Position numbers and translations under genes: made by a program. DNA of 64,000 nt. Source: an uncultured Pelagibacteraceae bacterium (GTDB lineage: Bacteria; Pseudomonadota; Alphaproteobacteria; Pelagibacterales; Pelagibacteraceae). Below are positions 48,786-58,393 of the stretch, in pieces; within the stretch, counting starts at the first letter, position 1; each line of letters opens with the position of its first letter. Under the pieces are notes generated by a model that ran no database searches, was not told the DNA's origin, and was given only the letters and a program-made list of their open reading frames with translations. The stretch spans positions 122,023-186,022 of the forward strand of contig CACFJT010000001.1 in the NCBI GenBank assembly GCA_902566705.1, in the 5' to 3' direction.

Positions 48786-50168
48786 ATGAGATACGTAAGT
48801 ACAAGAGACATATCAAAAACCTTTGAATTTAAAGACGTTTTTATCAAAGGTCTTGCTGATGATGGAGGCTTATTTATTCCAGAAACAGTAGTGAAATATG
48901 ATGAAAATGAAATCAGAGATTTAAAAAAACTTAGTTATTCAGAATTAGCTAAAAAAATTGTTTATCCGTTTATAGGTAATTTCATGTCTCAAGCTGAATT
49001 GAGTAACATTATTGATAAATCTTACTCTACGTTTAGAAAAGATAATGTTGTAGATTTCATAAAGCTTGGAGACAGGACAGTGTTAGAACTGTTTCATGGT
49101 CCAACTTTAGCTTTCAAAGATATCGCTATGCAACTTTTAGGTAACTTTTACGAGTATTACCTAAATAATGAAAATCAGAAGATTAATATTGTTGTTGCTA
49201 CATCTGGAGACACTGGTGCTGCAGCTATTGATGCAATTAGAGGTAAAAAAAATGTCAATATTTTTGTGCTTCATCCAGATAATCGTGTTTCGCCAGTTCA
49301 AAGAAAATTAATGACAACAGGTAAAGACGAAAACGTATTTAACATAGCCATAAAGGGAAATTTTGATGATTGTCAAAACTTGGTCAAATCCATGTTTGCA
49401 GATAAGAAATTTTCAAGTGAGATTAAAATGTCAGGTGTAAACTCTATTAACTGGGCGAGGATTATTGCTCAAAGTGTTTATTATTTTTATAGTTATTTAT
49501 CACTTGAAGACGCAAGTGAACCAACAAATTTTTCAGTACCAACAGGAAATTTTGGAGATGTGTATGCAGGATATTTAGCCAAAAAAATGGGCTTGCCGAT
49601 AGATAAGTTGATTGTTGCAACTAATCAAAATGATATTTTGCATAGAGCAATCTCTAAAGGTAGTTATGAAGCAGAAAAGGTTTCAGAAACTATCTCTCCA
49701 AGTATGGACATACAAATAGCTAGTAATTTTGAAAGACTTATATTTGATCTTAATAATAGAGACGATCAACAGACTTCTCTAGATATGAAAAATATTAAAG
49801 AGAAAGGACAGTATTTAATAAATGACGATAAATTAAATAAAATTAGTGAAAACTTTTTATCAGCTAGAATGAGTGAGGATGAAACTTTAGAGGTTATTAA
49901 AAAGGTGTATGAAAAATATTCTGTAGTTTTAGACCCACACACAGCTATTGGATATGGTGCTTTTGACAAACATAACTTAAAAGGAAATAATATTGTACTA
50001 GCAACTGCACATCCTTGTAAATTTCCTGATGCAGTTTCCAAAGCTATAAATTTAAAATCTGATTTACCAAAAGAACTCGAGTTTATTTTGAATGAAAAAG
50101 AAGATTATGATATAGTTGAAAATAATTTAGAAAAAATTAAAAACTATATTACAGGTAAAACAAAATGA
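48786..50168 (+). CDS. thrC: Threonine synthase
   Basis: A 460-residue PLP enzyme that makes threonine from O-phosphohomoserine. MRYVSTR and LADDGGLFIPE open the protein. The PLP lysine is in GPTLAFKDIAMQ near residue 107, and VATSGDTGAAAIDA near 138 and VPTGNFGDVYAGY near 255 bind phosphate and PLP. ThrB, which makes its substrate, is encoded at 51-52 kb on the other strand. It overlaps the peroxiredoxin gene by four bases. Confidence 0.97.
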   Translation: MRYVSTRDISKTFEFKDVFIKGLADDGGLFIPETVVKYDENEIRDLKKLSYSELAKKIVYPFIGNFMSQAELSNIIDKSYSTFRKDNVVDFIKLGDRTVLELFHGPTLAFKDIAMQLLGNFYEYYLNNENQKINIVVATSGDTGAAAIDAIRGKKNVNIFVLHPDNRVSPVQRKLMTTGKDENVFNIAIKGNFDDCQNLVKSMFADKKFSSEIKMSGVNSINWARIIAQSVYYFYSYLSLEDASEPTNFSVPTGNFGDVYAGYLAKKMGLPIDKLIVATNQNDILHRAISKGSYEAEKVSETISPSMDIQIASNFERLIFDLNNRDDQQTSLDMKNIKEKGQYLINDDKLNKISENFLSARMSEDETLEVIKKVYEKYSVVLDPHTAIGYGAFDKHNLKGNNIVLATAHPCKFPDAVSKAINLKSDLPKELEFILNEKEDYDIVENNLEKIKNYITGKTK

Positions 50169-50653
50169 AAATTAAAGAAGGGGAACAACTTCCAAATTCA
50201 GAATTTTATTATTTAGACTCAAGTGGAGTAGCAAAAAAAATAACTACAACAGCAGTGTTTAAAAATCATAAAACAATTGTGATTGGTGTACCTGGAGCAT
50301 TTACAAAAGTTTGTTCCGCAAAACATCTGCCAGGGTATGTTAATAATTACGAGGAAGCAAAGAATAAAGGGGTTACAAAAATTATTTGTGTTTCAGTTAA
50401 TGATCCAAATGTGATGAAAGCATGGGGTGAAAGTCAAAAAGTTGAAGATAAAATATTTATGGCTGCAGACCCATATTGCGAATTTACTAAATCAATTGGA
50501 GCAGAAATAGATAGACACGACAGAGGTCAGGGAATGAGATCAGCAAGATATACAATGTTAATTGACAACAATGTTGTAAAGAAAATACAAGCAGAAGAAG
50601 ATACTGCCACTTGTGAAATTTCAGCAGCTCAAAATTTTTTAAAACTAATCTAA
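50165..50653 (+). CDS. Peroxiredoxin, Prx5 type
   Basis: A 162-residue thiol peroxidase. The peroxidatic cysteine is in VPGAFTKVCSAKHLPGY near residue 49, the Prx5/PMP20 signature with T-x-x-C. Further cysteines (ICVSVND, PYCEF and ATCEI) could serve as resolving thiols. In the family it reduces hydrogen peroxide or organic peroxides with thioredoxin or glutaredoxin. It closes the oxidase-thrC run, so it may protect against oxidants produced by respiration. Its end overlaps rnhA by nine bases, convergent. Confidence 0.93.
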   Translation: MKIKEGEQLPNSEFYYLDSSGVAKKITTTAVFKNHKTIVIGVPGAFTKVCSAKHLPGYVNNYEEAKNKGVTKIICVSVNDPNVMKAWGESQKVEDKIFMAADPYCEFTKSIGAEIDRHDRGQGMRSARYTMLIDNNVVKKIQAEEDTATCEISAAQNFLKLI

Positions 50654-51070
50654 ATTTGCTGCTTTTTTAGCTAGTAAGTCCACTTCTTCATTTAAAGGGT
50701 TTCCATCATGAGCTTTAACCCAATTCCATTGAATATTAAGAGATTTGTTTAAATTATATAGATCAATCCACAAATCTTTATTTTTAACATCTTCTTTTTT
50801 TGAGGTTTTCCAATTATTAGCTAACCAAGTATTAATCCATTCAGTTATTCCATTTTTTACATATTGAGAGTCAGTAAATATTTTTATTTCAACCCCAGGC
50901 TCCATATTTTTCAACGCATTAATTGGGGCTAACAACTCCATTCTATTATTTGTTGTATTTTTTTCGTTACCACTAATTTTTTTTATTTTTTTTCCATCAT
51001 TTATAATTGCAGCCCATCCACCATTACCTGGATTTGTTAAACAAGAACCGTCTGTATAAATTGTAATCAT
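50645..51070 (-). CDS. rnhA: Ribonuclease HI
   Basis: A 141-residue nuclease that degrades RNA in RNA-DNA hybrids. Catalytic residues are visible: Asp7 in IYTDGSCLTNPGNGGW, Glu in NRMELLAPI near 44, Asp in IFTDSQYV near 66, and the C-terminal acidic residue in LNEEVDLLAKKAA with the AHDGN loop. Last of the fifteen minus-strand genes; its start shares one base with the thrB stop. Confidence 0.96.
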   Translation of the reverse strand: MITIYTDGSCLTNPGNGGWAAIINDGKKIKKISGNEKNTTNNRMELLAPINALKNMEPGVEIKIFTDSQYVKNGITEWINTWLANNWKTSKKEDVKNKDLWIDLYNLNKSLNIQWNWVKAHDGNPLNEEVDLLAKKAANLD

Positions 51071-52035
51071 TAATTTAAATAATCTTTAAATGAACCTAAA
51101 TTATTGTGAGAAAGTAATTTTTGATAATATTCATTAGGGTCTTTAATTTTAATCAATGCTGTTTTTGGTGTATTTGAGTAGTCATACAATCTCGTTAATA
51201 AATATCTTAATGCTGCACCTCTACACAAAATATTTATAGATTTTTTTTCTTTCATTGAAATTTTCTTAACGCTTTCATACCCTTTGATTAAATTTTTAAT
51301 TTTTTTGTTATTTAAATGGAATTTTCTCTTTTTGTGATCAAAACAAAGAGCATTGATGCATATAGCAATTTCATACATAAAATAATCATTAGCAGCAAAG
51401 TAGAAATCAATAATTCCTGAAAGTTTATTTTTTTTGAAGAATATATTATCTATAAATAAGTCACCATGGATAATACCTTTGGGCAATTGTTTAGGCCAAT
51501 TTTTATTAATATCTTTTAGGTTATTGTTTAAGAATAATTTTAAATTTGAAAACTTTTTTGACTTAAATTTAATACTTTCCAACAAAGGTTTTAAATTCTT
51601 AATACCCATCGAATTTTTTCTATTTAGTTTCATTGTATTTGTGACCGCATGCATTTGTGCGATTGTTTTACCAACTTTATAACAATCATTTATATTTAAT
51701 ATTTTTTTATCTTTACCTTCTAAGAATGATACAATACATGCAGTTTTATTTTTTAATTTAATAAGATATTTATTATTTCTAGTTTTCAGAGGCTTAGGAC
51801 AATTTATTTTTGAATTATTTAAATTATCCATCAATTTCATAAAAAAAGGTATCTCTTTTTGTAAAACTCTTTTTTCAAATATAGTTAAAATATATTTTTT
51901 CTTTTTTGATTTAAGAAGATAGTTTGTGTTTTCTATTCCTTGCTTGATACCTTTAAAACTTATTACTTTATTAATATTAAAATTTTTATTAATAATATTA
52001 ATTTCTTTTTGATTTATTTTTGTATAGACAGCCAT
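51070..52035 (-). CDS. thrB: Homoserine kinase (aminoglycoside-phosphotransferase-like type)
   Basis: A 321-residue kinase of the APH-like ThrB family common in alphaproteobacteria, unlike the GHMP type of E. coli. The catalytic loop is GIIHGDLFIDNIFF near residue 195 and the metal-binding ISGIIDFYFA (D in IIDF) follows. The N-terminal part has GIENTNYLLKSKKKKYILTI, a typical nucleotide-binding hairpin. It phosphorylates homoserine for ThrC. Position after ispH and before rnhA is conserved in the class. Confidence 0.93.
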   Translation of the reverse strand: MAVYTKINQKEINIINKNFNINKVISFKGIKQGIENTNYLLKSKKKKYILTIFEKRVLQKEIPFFMKLMDNLNNSKINCPKPLKTRNNKYLIKLKNKTACIVSFLEGKDKKILNINDCYKVGKTIAQMHAVTNTMKLNRKNSMGIKNLKPLLESIKFKSKKFSNLKLFLNNNLKDINKNWPKQLPKGIIHGDLFIDNIFFKKNKLSGIIDFYFAANDYFMYEIAICINALCFDHKKRKFHLNNKKIKNLIKGYESVKKISMKEKKSINILCRGAALRYLLTRLYDYSNTPKTALIKIKDPNEYYQKLLSHNNLGSFKDYLN

Positions 52036-52038
52036 TTT

Positions 52039-52983
52039 TTAATTTAATTTTTTGGGGGCTTTAAATACTACATTTTCTTTAATTATTTCAACTTCATCGA
52101 TACTTAAAGAAAATTTATTTTTTAAATCATTAATAAAATTTTCAACCAGTATTTCTGGCGCAGATGCTCCTGAAGATATACCTATAGTATTGCAATTTTC
52201 TATTTGATCAAACGGTATTGAGCTTTCTGAATGAATAAGTTGTGAATTTTCACAGCCTGATTTTTTTGCCACTTCTACTAGTCTAACAGAATTTGAAGAG
52301 TTTCTACTTCCAATAACAAAAAACATATCACAATTTTTTGCTATATTTTTTACTGCCATTTGACGGTTAGTAGTTGCATAACAAATATCTTCTTTCATTG
52401 GTTCTTTTATATTAGGAAAATTGGTTTTTAAAATTTTGATTATTTCTTTTGTATCATCAACTGACAAAGTAGTCTGAGTAATATATGCCAATTTTTTATC
52501 TAATTTATTTTGATAGTTTGTAGCATCTTCCTCATTTTGGATTAGATCTATAGAACCTGCATTTAATTGACCCATAGTTCCAATTACTTCTGGATGATTT
52601 TCATGACCAATTAAAATTATATGATAACCAGCTTTATTAAGATTTTCTGCTTCTCTATGAACCTTAGAAACAAGTGGACATGTAGCATCAACATAAGTCA
52701 TTTTATAATTTTTTGCATCTTCTGGTATTTTTTTTGGAACACCATGTGCTGAAAAAATTACTGGTCTTGATTTATCTTTTATTTCCTCCAACTCTTCGAC
52801 AAATATTGCCCCTTTATTTTTTAAATTATCTACAACATACTTGTTATGGACTATTTCATGACGCACATAAACTGGAGCTCCAAATTTTTGTATAGATTTT
52901 TCAACTATTTCAATTGCTCTTTCTACCCCGGCACAAAATCCACGGGGCGCAGATAATAATATTTTTAATTCTTTATTTTTCAT
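52039..52983 (-). CDS. ispH: 4-hydroxy-3-methylbut-2-enyl diphosphate reductase
   Basis: A 314-residue iron-sulfur enzyme, the last step of the MEP pathway, giving IPP and DMAPP. The three cluster cysteines are in PRGFCAGVERA, VDATCPLVSKVH and EDICYATTNRQ. The acid residue Glu is in GHENHPEVIGTMGQ. Length is standard. It overlaps blh by eleven bases and so sits at the end of the retinal gene run, which consumes its products. Confidence 0.97.
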   Translation of the reverse strand: MKNKELKILLSAPRGFCAGVERAIEIVEKSIQKFGAPVYVRHEIVHNKYVVDNLKNKGAIFVEELEEIKDKSRPVIFSAHGVPKKIPEDAKNYKMTYVDATCPLVSKVHREAENLNKAGYHIILIGHENHPEVIGTMGQLNAGSIDLIQNEEDATNYQNKLDKKLAYITQTTLSVDDTKEIIKILKTNFPNIKEPMKEDICYATTNRQMAVKNIAKNCDMFFVIGSRNSSNSVRLVEVAKKSGCENSQLIHSESSIPFDQIENCNTIGISSGASAPEILVENFINDLKNKFSLSIDEVEIIKENVVFKAPKKLN

Positions 52984-53908
52984 TTTTTTCTAGAAAATAT
53001 TCCAGCAATATATGTGGAAAGGTTAAAGACGCCAAACCTATAAATATTATTTTTAAAATTGCACTATCCAAATTGTACGAATTTTCTAGCAGATATATAG
53101 CAATAAAAGAAAAAATAGCTGTCAAAATTGTTAATGGTAAAGCTTTTTTAACAAACAATCTAAATCCATTAACTAAACTATTTGGATCAAGATCAATAGC
53201 TAGTGAAATTGAATGTCTAATCGAGTGTAAAAAACAGAAATAAACAGTAAAAGCTATTAGTGGAGATAAATAGTAATTTAAAATTAAAATTGAAAAATAA
53301 TCTAAAAAAACAACAAATTTTTTGATTTCAAAATTCTTTAGGAAAAGAAAAATACTAGACAGGGTGCTACAGAATACTCCTATTTGAATTACATTATTTG
53401 TCTCAATAAAATTTAAACTTGAATAAAACGCCTCATTATCAATTAATAATAATTTAAAAATTGCTATTGTTTCCTGAAAATGAAAATATAAAGGAGCAAG
53501 TATAATTAAAAATCCCTTAAAAAAATAAAGTATTTGATTGAAATAAGATCTATCATTAATCAAAAATTGTGTATCCTCTTTTCCAAAGTGATAGGAAGCG
53601 ATCACTAAAAAAACAATTAAAGTTATTGATGGAAATATTATCCAAGTAAGTATTACTAGTGCCGCAATTAAAATATAAGTAATATAGAATATATAAGTTG
53701 ATTTTATATTAAATAATCTTAGTAGTTTTTTTCCTTTTATATGATCTAAAGATCCATGGGAAACACCTATAATTAAAATTAAAAGTAAACACAAAATTGA
53801 TGAAATATTTAAATTATTAAAATTAAATAGCACAATGCAAAAAAGGTTTACAACAAAGAAAAAAATAAATGAATGATTTAGATTTATTTTTTTGATTTTA
53901 TTGATCAT
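52973..53908 (-). CDS. blh: Brp/Blh-family beta-carotene 15,15'-dioxygenase (retinal synthesis)
   Basis: A 311-residue integral membrane protein with about eight or nine helices. Blh cleaves beta-carotene into two retinals, the chromophore of proteorhodopsin. Conserved iron-binding histidines are seen in GVSHGSLDH near residue 50, ASYHFGKED near 110 and CFLHSIRHSISLA near 225. It is one base after crtY and overlaps ispH. No rhodopsin gene is in the window, but retinal production strongly suggests one elsewhere. Confidence 0.93.
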   Translation of the reverse strand: MINKIKKINLNHSFIFFFVVNLFCIVLFNFNNLNISSILCLLLILIIGVSHGSLDHIKGKKLLRLFNIKSTYIFYITYILIAALVILTWIIFPSITLIVFLVIASYHFGKEDTQFLINDRSYFNQILYFFKGFLIILAPLYFHFQETIAIFKLLLIDNEAFYSSLNFIETNNVIQIGVFCSTLSSIFLFLKNFEIKKFVVFLDYFSILILNYYLSPLIAFTVYFCFLHSIRHSISLAIDLDPNSLVNGFRLFVKKALPLTILTAIFSFIAIYLLENSYNLDSAILKIIFIGLASLTFPHILLEYFLEKNEK

Positions 53909-53909
53909 C

Positions 53910-54974
53910 TTAAATTATTTCTTTTAAAAATTTCCACTTTGGCATTTTTAGAATTACTTCTAAATCTTCAAAAAAATTGCTTTTATTTGATAAAAAATTA
54001 ATAGCTGTTTTAGGTTTTGAATTAAAAACTTTGAAAAATATATTTCCCATTTCATTGGAATTGTTTTTAAGAACCTTTAATAAGATTTTATCTAAAAAAT
54101 CATATTTTGAATTAATTTTAAATAGGTTAACATTTTTTATATTTTCTATGTTTTCTCTTATATATCTGCTTTGTTCTTGAATATTAAGGAAAGTATAACC
54201 TGTACTTAATCTAGTCATTCCTCCTGCTGAGCCTATATAAATTTCATTTAATTTATTTTCATTTTTTTGTCTGAAAAGTGGGATTGCTCCAGTTTCTTTG
54301 AAATTAATTTTACAGTTTCTAATATTTAGATGTTTACTTAAATAATTATCAATTTGTTCATCATAATCTTTTAGTTTTTCATTATTTAGTTCAGATATCC
54401 AAGTAGTTTCAACTAAGGCGTTTCTTTTTGTAAATGGTAGCGTATAAAAAAAATGAACTTTATTTCTTTGATCACAAGCAAAGTCCATCAAATTGAATAT
54501 TTCTTCATCAAAGAAGTCTTTATCTGTTTCTATTTCAACTCCACAAAAGTGTTGCCATAACTCACTCTGTTTATTCTCAAAACTAGGTACACTATTGAAT
54601 ACAACTGAATTTGATTTATCTATTTGTTCAATACTTTTAAAATATTGAATATTTTTATTTAATTTAAGTTTTGATAGTATTTTTTCGTAGAACATACCAC
54701 TATCTATCGTTTGATATGGTGTAGGTTTGCAATCTACATATTTTGTATTATTGGGTGTATTTATTGTAAAATTATTCCAACTCTTTTTGACACAGTCATC
54801 GAAGTTATGTGAAAAAACCTTCCAAAAAGACCAAGTTTTATCTCTTTTATAATCTTCTCTTGGCTCAATAATTGCTAAAGTTTTATCTTTTAATTTATCA
54901 TAAACTTCCAACTCATATGCTAATGAAAGACCTGCGCAACCCCCACCTATAATTATGTAATCAAATTCTTTCAT
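53910..54974 (-). CDS. crtY: Lycopene beta-cyclase
   Basis: A 354-residue flavoprotein that closes both ends of lycopene to beta-carotene. The dinucleotide motif DYIIIGGGCAGLSLAYEL is at residues 4-21. CrtY-type stretches follow: RDKTWSFW near 44, YQTIDSGMFYE, VETTWIS and GSAGGMTRLSTGYTF near 250. Length is slightly short of 380-390. It overlaps crtB by 14 bases and precedes blh by one base. Confidence 0.94.
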   Translation of the reverse strand: MKEFDYIIIGGGCAGLSLAYELEVYDKLKDKTLAIIEPREDYKRDKTWSFWKVFSHNFDDCVKKSWNNFTINTPNNTKYVDCKPTPYQTIDSGMFYEKILSKLKLNKNIQYFKSIEQIDKSNSVVFNSVPSFENKQSELWQHFCGVEIETDKDFFDEEIFNLMDFACDQRNKVHFFYTLPFTKRNALVETTWISELNNEKLKDYDEQIDNYLSKHLNIRNCKINFKETGAIPLFRQKNENKLNEIYIGSAGGMTRLSTGYTFLNIQEQSRYIRENIENIKNVNLFKINSKYDFLDKILLKVLKNNSNEMGNIFFKVFNSKPKTAINFLSNKSNFFEDLEVILKMPKWKFLKEII

Positions 54975-55812
54975 TTAAATTTATTTCTTCATTAATTAAA
55001 TTATGATCATGATTAATATTATCATCATTTTTATTTATTAGTGATAACTTAATTAAGTCAAAAATAGATAAAAAAGTTTCAATAATTTTTTCAATATTTG
55101 AAACATAAATTTTTCCTGACTTTTTATAATTTTCTATGTTTTGTTTATTTAAAATTTTATATCCTATTTTTCTATAAACTCTTCTTGCAACTAAAATAGA
55201 AAATCTAAAACTTAATGGTATTTCTTTTATTGAGTAAAATGAGTTTTCATAAAAATTTTCTGAAAGCTTGATTGTAGTCTTTATGTCCTCAAAACTTTCA
55301 TTGATATAAAATCTATTACTTTTTTTATCTTCCATAACATCCCTACAAATATTTGTTAATTGCATAGCAATCCCAAGATCAATAGCCGATTTTAGAGATT
55401 GTTCTTTGTGAACATTCAATATTTTAGCCATCATCAATCCAACTGTTCCAGCCACCCTATAGGAATAAATCAATAATTCTTTTTTTGAATTAATTTTAAC
55501 ATTTTCTTTTATATCAGAATTAATACCTTCAAATAAATCGTCTACAATTTTAGTTGAAATACTAAATTCATTAATAAGATCCCACATGTTTTTAATAACT
55601 GGATTATCATAATTTTTATTTACAAAATTATTTCTAAATTTAGTAAAATTATCTTTTTTTATTTCAATCTTGTTTTCATCGTCGGCAATATTATCTGCTT
55701 CTCTACAAAAATCATAAAGTGCAGAGCATTTTTCATAGGTTTTTTTTGGTAAAAAAAAACCTGCCCAATTAAAAGATTTTGCGTAAATAGCTAAATAATT
55801 CTTTGTTAACAT
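54961..55812 (-). CDS. crtB: Phytoene synthase
   Basis: A 283-residue enzyme that joins two geranylgeranyl diphosphates into phytoene. The two aspartate-rich metal motifs are visible: YDFCREADNIADDEN near residue 33 and TNICRDVMEDKKSNRFY near 152. SYRVAGTVGLMMAKIL near 117 is another family block. The end is hydrophilic with NHDHNLINEE. It shares a base with the crtI stop (TAATG). A crtE (GGPP synthase) is not nearby. Confidence 0.95.
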   Translation of the reverse strand: MLTKNYLAIYAKSFNWAGFFLPKKTYEKCSALYDFCREADNIADDENKIEIKKDNFTKFRNNFVNKNYDNPVIKNMWDLINEFSISTKIVDDLFEGINSDIKENVKINSKKELLIYSYRVAGTVGLMMAKILNVHKEQSLKSAIDLGIAMQLTNICRDVMEDKKSNRFYINESFEDIKTTIKLSENFYENSFYSIKEIPLSFRFSILVARRVYRKIGYKILNKQNIENYKKSGKIYVSNIEKIIETFLSIFDLIKLSLINKNDDNINHDHNLINEEINLNERI

Positions 55813-57272
55813 TAAAATAATTTATCTAAAACCTTCGCCGAAGAGAGAACACCCGGAACACCAGCCCCAGGATGTGTGCCCGCACCTACAAAGTATAAAC
55901 CATCATATATTTCTGATTTATTATGAAATCTAAAGTATGCGGATTGTGTAAATTTAGGTTGAATAGAAAATCCTGATCCAAATTTTGTATTTAATTCCTT
56001 TTCAAAGTAATCAGGCGTTAGATAAAAATCCTCAACTATATTGTTCTTAAGATCTGGCATTAAGTCCTTTTCCATTTTTTCAATTACAAGATTTTTCATT
56101 TTTTCACCTTCAGTTTCCCAATTTATTTTTGACTGATTGTTAGGAACAGGTACTAACACATAAAAACAATCATTTCCTTCTGGGGCCATAGTTTTATCAG
56201 TCGCAGTAGGTCTGTGAAGATAATAGCTAATATCATTATTTAATTTTTTCTTGTCAAATATGTCATCAAGATGTTCCTTATACTTGTTTCCAAACTTTAT
56301 TGTGTGATGTTCAACATTCTCATAAATTTTTTTTGTTCCAAAATAGTAAACAAATAAACCCATAGAATATTCCATTCGGTTTTTTTTCCAATTAAACAAC
56401 ATGGAACTCTTATTGCTTTTGCTTAACATTTTCTCATAAAATGCAGGTGGATCTGCATTACAAACAACATTATCTGCACCAATTTCATTTTTATTATTTA
56501 ATTTTACGCCAATTATTTTATTATTTTTTGTTATAATTTCTCCTACTTCACTGTTTTTTATTATTTCAATACCAACTTCATTCATTAACTTTTCAAAACC
56601 TTTAATTATATTTCCTGTTCCTCCAACTGAATAATGTATTCCCCATTTTTTCTCTAAATAAAGAATTAATCCATAAATAGAAGTGGTAGTAAAAGGATTT
56701 CCTCCTACCAGTAAAGGATGCATGCTAAGCATTCTTCTTAATTTTTCGTTTTTTATATAAGAAGAAACTAATGAGTAAACTGACTTATAACTTTTAAGTT
56801 TCATTAAAGACGGTATTTGCTGAATCATAAAAAAAGGTTTGTTAAATGGCACATCAGCTAGTTCTGAAAAACCTTTATCAAATATCTTTTTTGTGAAATT
56901 AACTAGTTTTTCATATCCCTTTACATCTTCTTTGCTAAGCTTCTCAATTTGGCTTTTCATTTCAATTTCATCACCTGAATAGTTAAATTTAGTTTTATCC
57001 TCAAAAATAAATTGGTACCAAATTTTAAGCGGGGTTAGTTCTATATAATTTTTGGGATTTTTATTAAATAGTTCAAACAATTCATTAATTAAATAGGGGG
57101 CAGTAATTACAGTTGGCCCAGCATCATATATAAATCCATTTCTTTTAAATACTCTGGCCCTACCACCAAGGTCTTGATGCTTTTCTATTAATTTTACGTT
57201 ATGTCCCTTTGCTTTAAGTCGTAGCGCAGCTGCAATTCCACCAAATCCTGATCCAATTACTATAGAGTTCAT
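55812..57272 (-). CDS. crtI: Phytoene desaturase
   Basis: A 486-residue flavoprotein that turns phytoene into lycopene. The FAD motif VIGSGFGGIAAALRLKAKGH is at residues 5-24, then GGRARVFKRNGFIYDAGPTVI. The C-terminal signature FVGAGTHPGAGVPGVLSSA is typical of bacterial CrtI. Four desaturation steps are usual for this type. It is 39 bases downstream of atpF on the same strand without a terminator between them, and leads crtB-crtY-blh. Confidence 0.97.
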   Translation of the reverse strand: MNSIVIGSGFGGIAAALRLKAKGHNVKLIEKHQDLGGRARVFKRNGFIYDAGPTVITAPYLINELFELFNKNPKNYIELTPLKIWYQFIFEDKTKFNYSGDEIEMKSQIEKLSKEDVKGYEKLVNFTKKIFDKGFSELADVPFNKPFFMIQQIPSLMKLKSYKSVYSLVSSYIKNEKLRRMLSMHPLLVGGNPFTTTSIYGLILYLEKKWGIHYSVGGTGNIIKGFEKLMNEVGIEIIKNSEVGEIITKNNKIIGVKLNNKNEIGADNVVCNADPPAFYEKMLSKSNKSSMLFNWKKNRMEYSMGLFVYYFGTKKIYENVEHHTIKFGNKYKEHLDDIFDKKKLNNDISYYLHRPTATDKTMAPEGNDCFYVLVPVPNNQSKINWETEGEKMKNLVIEKMEKDLMPDLKNNIVEDFYLTPDYFEKELNTKFGSGFSIQPKFTQSAYFRFHNKSEIYDGLYFVGAGTHPGAGVPGVLSSAKVLDKLF

Positions 57273-57311
57273 TATAATAATTTATAGCTTTTTTGGAAAA
57301 TTGTAAGTGTA

Positions 57312-57809
57312 TTATGAGTTAATTTTTTTTAACTCTGCTTTGGTTTCATCTAAATTTTTTTGAAACACTGCATCTAATTTTGACTTATCTACAGATGTAG
57401 TTATGATTTTTTGAACTGAGTCCACAGCAATTTTTATTGATGCGTCTTTAATTTCCTTTATAGCAGTTTGTTTCATTTGACTAATTTTATTTTCAGTCAA
57501 ATTCTTTTTAATTTCTGAGGATTTATGAAATTTTTCATTCATTTCAATAATTAGTCTATCAGCATCTTTTTTGGCATTTTCTAAAATTTCATTACTTACA
57601 GATTGAGCTGTATCTAGTTTTTTTTGGGAGTTATCTAATAATGTTTTTGCTTCTGTCCTTAATTTTTCACTTTCATCAATTTCATTTTTAATGTTAGATA
57701 TCATTTTATCTAACATTTCAGAAACTTTTTGAGGGATTTTAAAATATATTAATACTCCAAAAAAAATAATAAATGATACGGCTACCCAAAATGTTGCATC
57801 AATTGCCAT
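57312..57809 (-). CDS. atpF: F0F1 ATP synthase subunit b
   Basis: A 165-residue stalk subunit with one N-terminal membrane helix (FWVAVSFIIFFGVLIYF, residues about 6-22) and a long charged coiled coil that joins F0 to F1. I chose the ATG at 57809, which gives the usual MAIDATFW-like start with GGAG upstream; in-frame starts at 57824 and 57848 are inside b'. It overlaps the b' gene by eleven bases. F1 genes are not in the window, as usual in alphaproteobacteria where F0 and F1 operons are separate. Confidence 0.94.
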   Translation of the reverse strand: MAIDATFWVAVSFIIFFGVLIYFKIPQKVSEMLDKMISNIKNEIDESEKLRTEAKTLLDNSQKKLDTAQSVSNEILENAKKDADRLIIEMNEKFHKSSEIKKNLTENKISQMKQTAIKEIKDASIKIAVDSVQKIITTSVDKSKLDAVFQKNLDETKAELKKINS

Positions 57810-58389
57810 AGTATTTATCTCCATTTCTTTTAGATAGATCATCAACAATTGCAGATATACTACTATTATTTACTTCAGCTCCAATTAGCTTTTGTAATAA
57901 TTCAGATGAAGTCTCAATAGCTATTTTATTTATTTTATTTGGCGCATTTTTTCTTAATGCATCTATTTCTTTTTCAGCCTCAGCAATTTCATTGTCAATT
58001 TGCTTATCAAGTACTTCTCTTTTTGCACTAATGTCTTTTATTGCTTTTTCTCTTGCTTGATTGAAAATACTATTAGCCTCAAGTTTACTTTTAGATATAA
58101 TTTCATCGTATTCTTTTAGTTTTGCATCACTATCTTCTCTTTGTTTCTCAGCAGCCTCAATATTTTCTAATATTTGAGATTTTCTCGTTTCTAAGTTGTT
58201 ACTAATTTTTGGTAGTATTAGTTTAGATAAAACTAAATACATAATACCAAAAGTAAGTATTAGCCAAAAAATTTGAGAAACCCAAAACTCTGGATTTAAT
58301 TGAGGCATACCTCCGCTTTCAGCTGCAAAAGCCTCTTTAATAAAAAAGAAGCTAAAAAATATTGACTGAAAATTTATTTTTTTAACCAT
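57799..58389 (-). CDS. atpG: F0F1 ATP synthase subunit b'
   Basis: A 196-residue second b-type stalk subunit, found in photosynthetic and alphaproteobacterial ATP synthases. It has a leader-like hydrophobic stretch ending in KEAFA, then GGMPQLNPEFWVSQIFWLILTF in order (GGMPQL at about residue 26), the b' hallmark, one membrane helix and a coiled coil. I chose the ATG at 58389; the longer frame begins with TTG inside atpE. Subunits b and b' form the heterodimeric peripheral stalk. Confidence 0.93.
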   Translation of the reverse strand: MVKKINFQSIFFSFFFIKEAFAAESGGMPQLNPEFWVSQIFWLILTFGIMYLVLSKLILPKISNNLETRKSQILENIEAAEKQREDSDAKLKEYDEIISKSKLEANSIFNQAREKAIKDISAKREVLDKQIDNEIAEAEKEIDALRKNAPNKINKIAIETSSELLQKLIGAEVNNSSISAIVDDLSKRNGDKYYGN

Positions 58390-58393
58390 CAAT

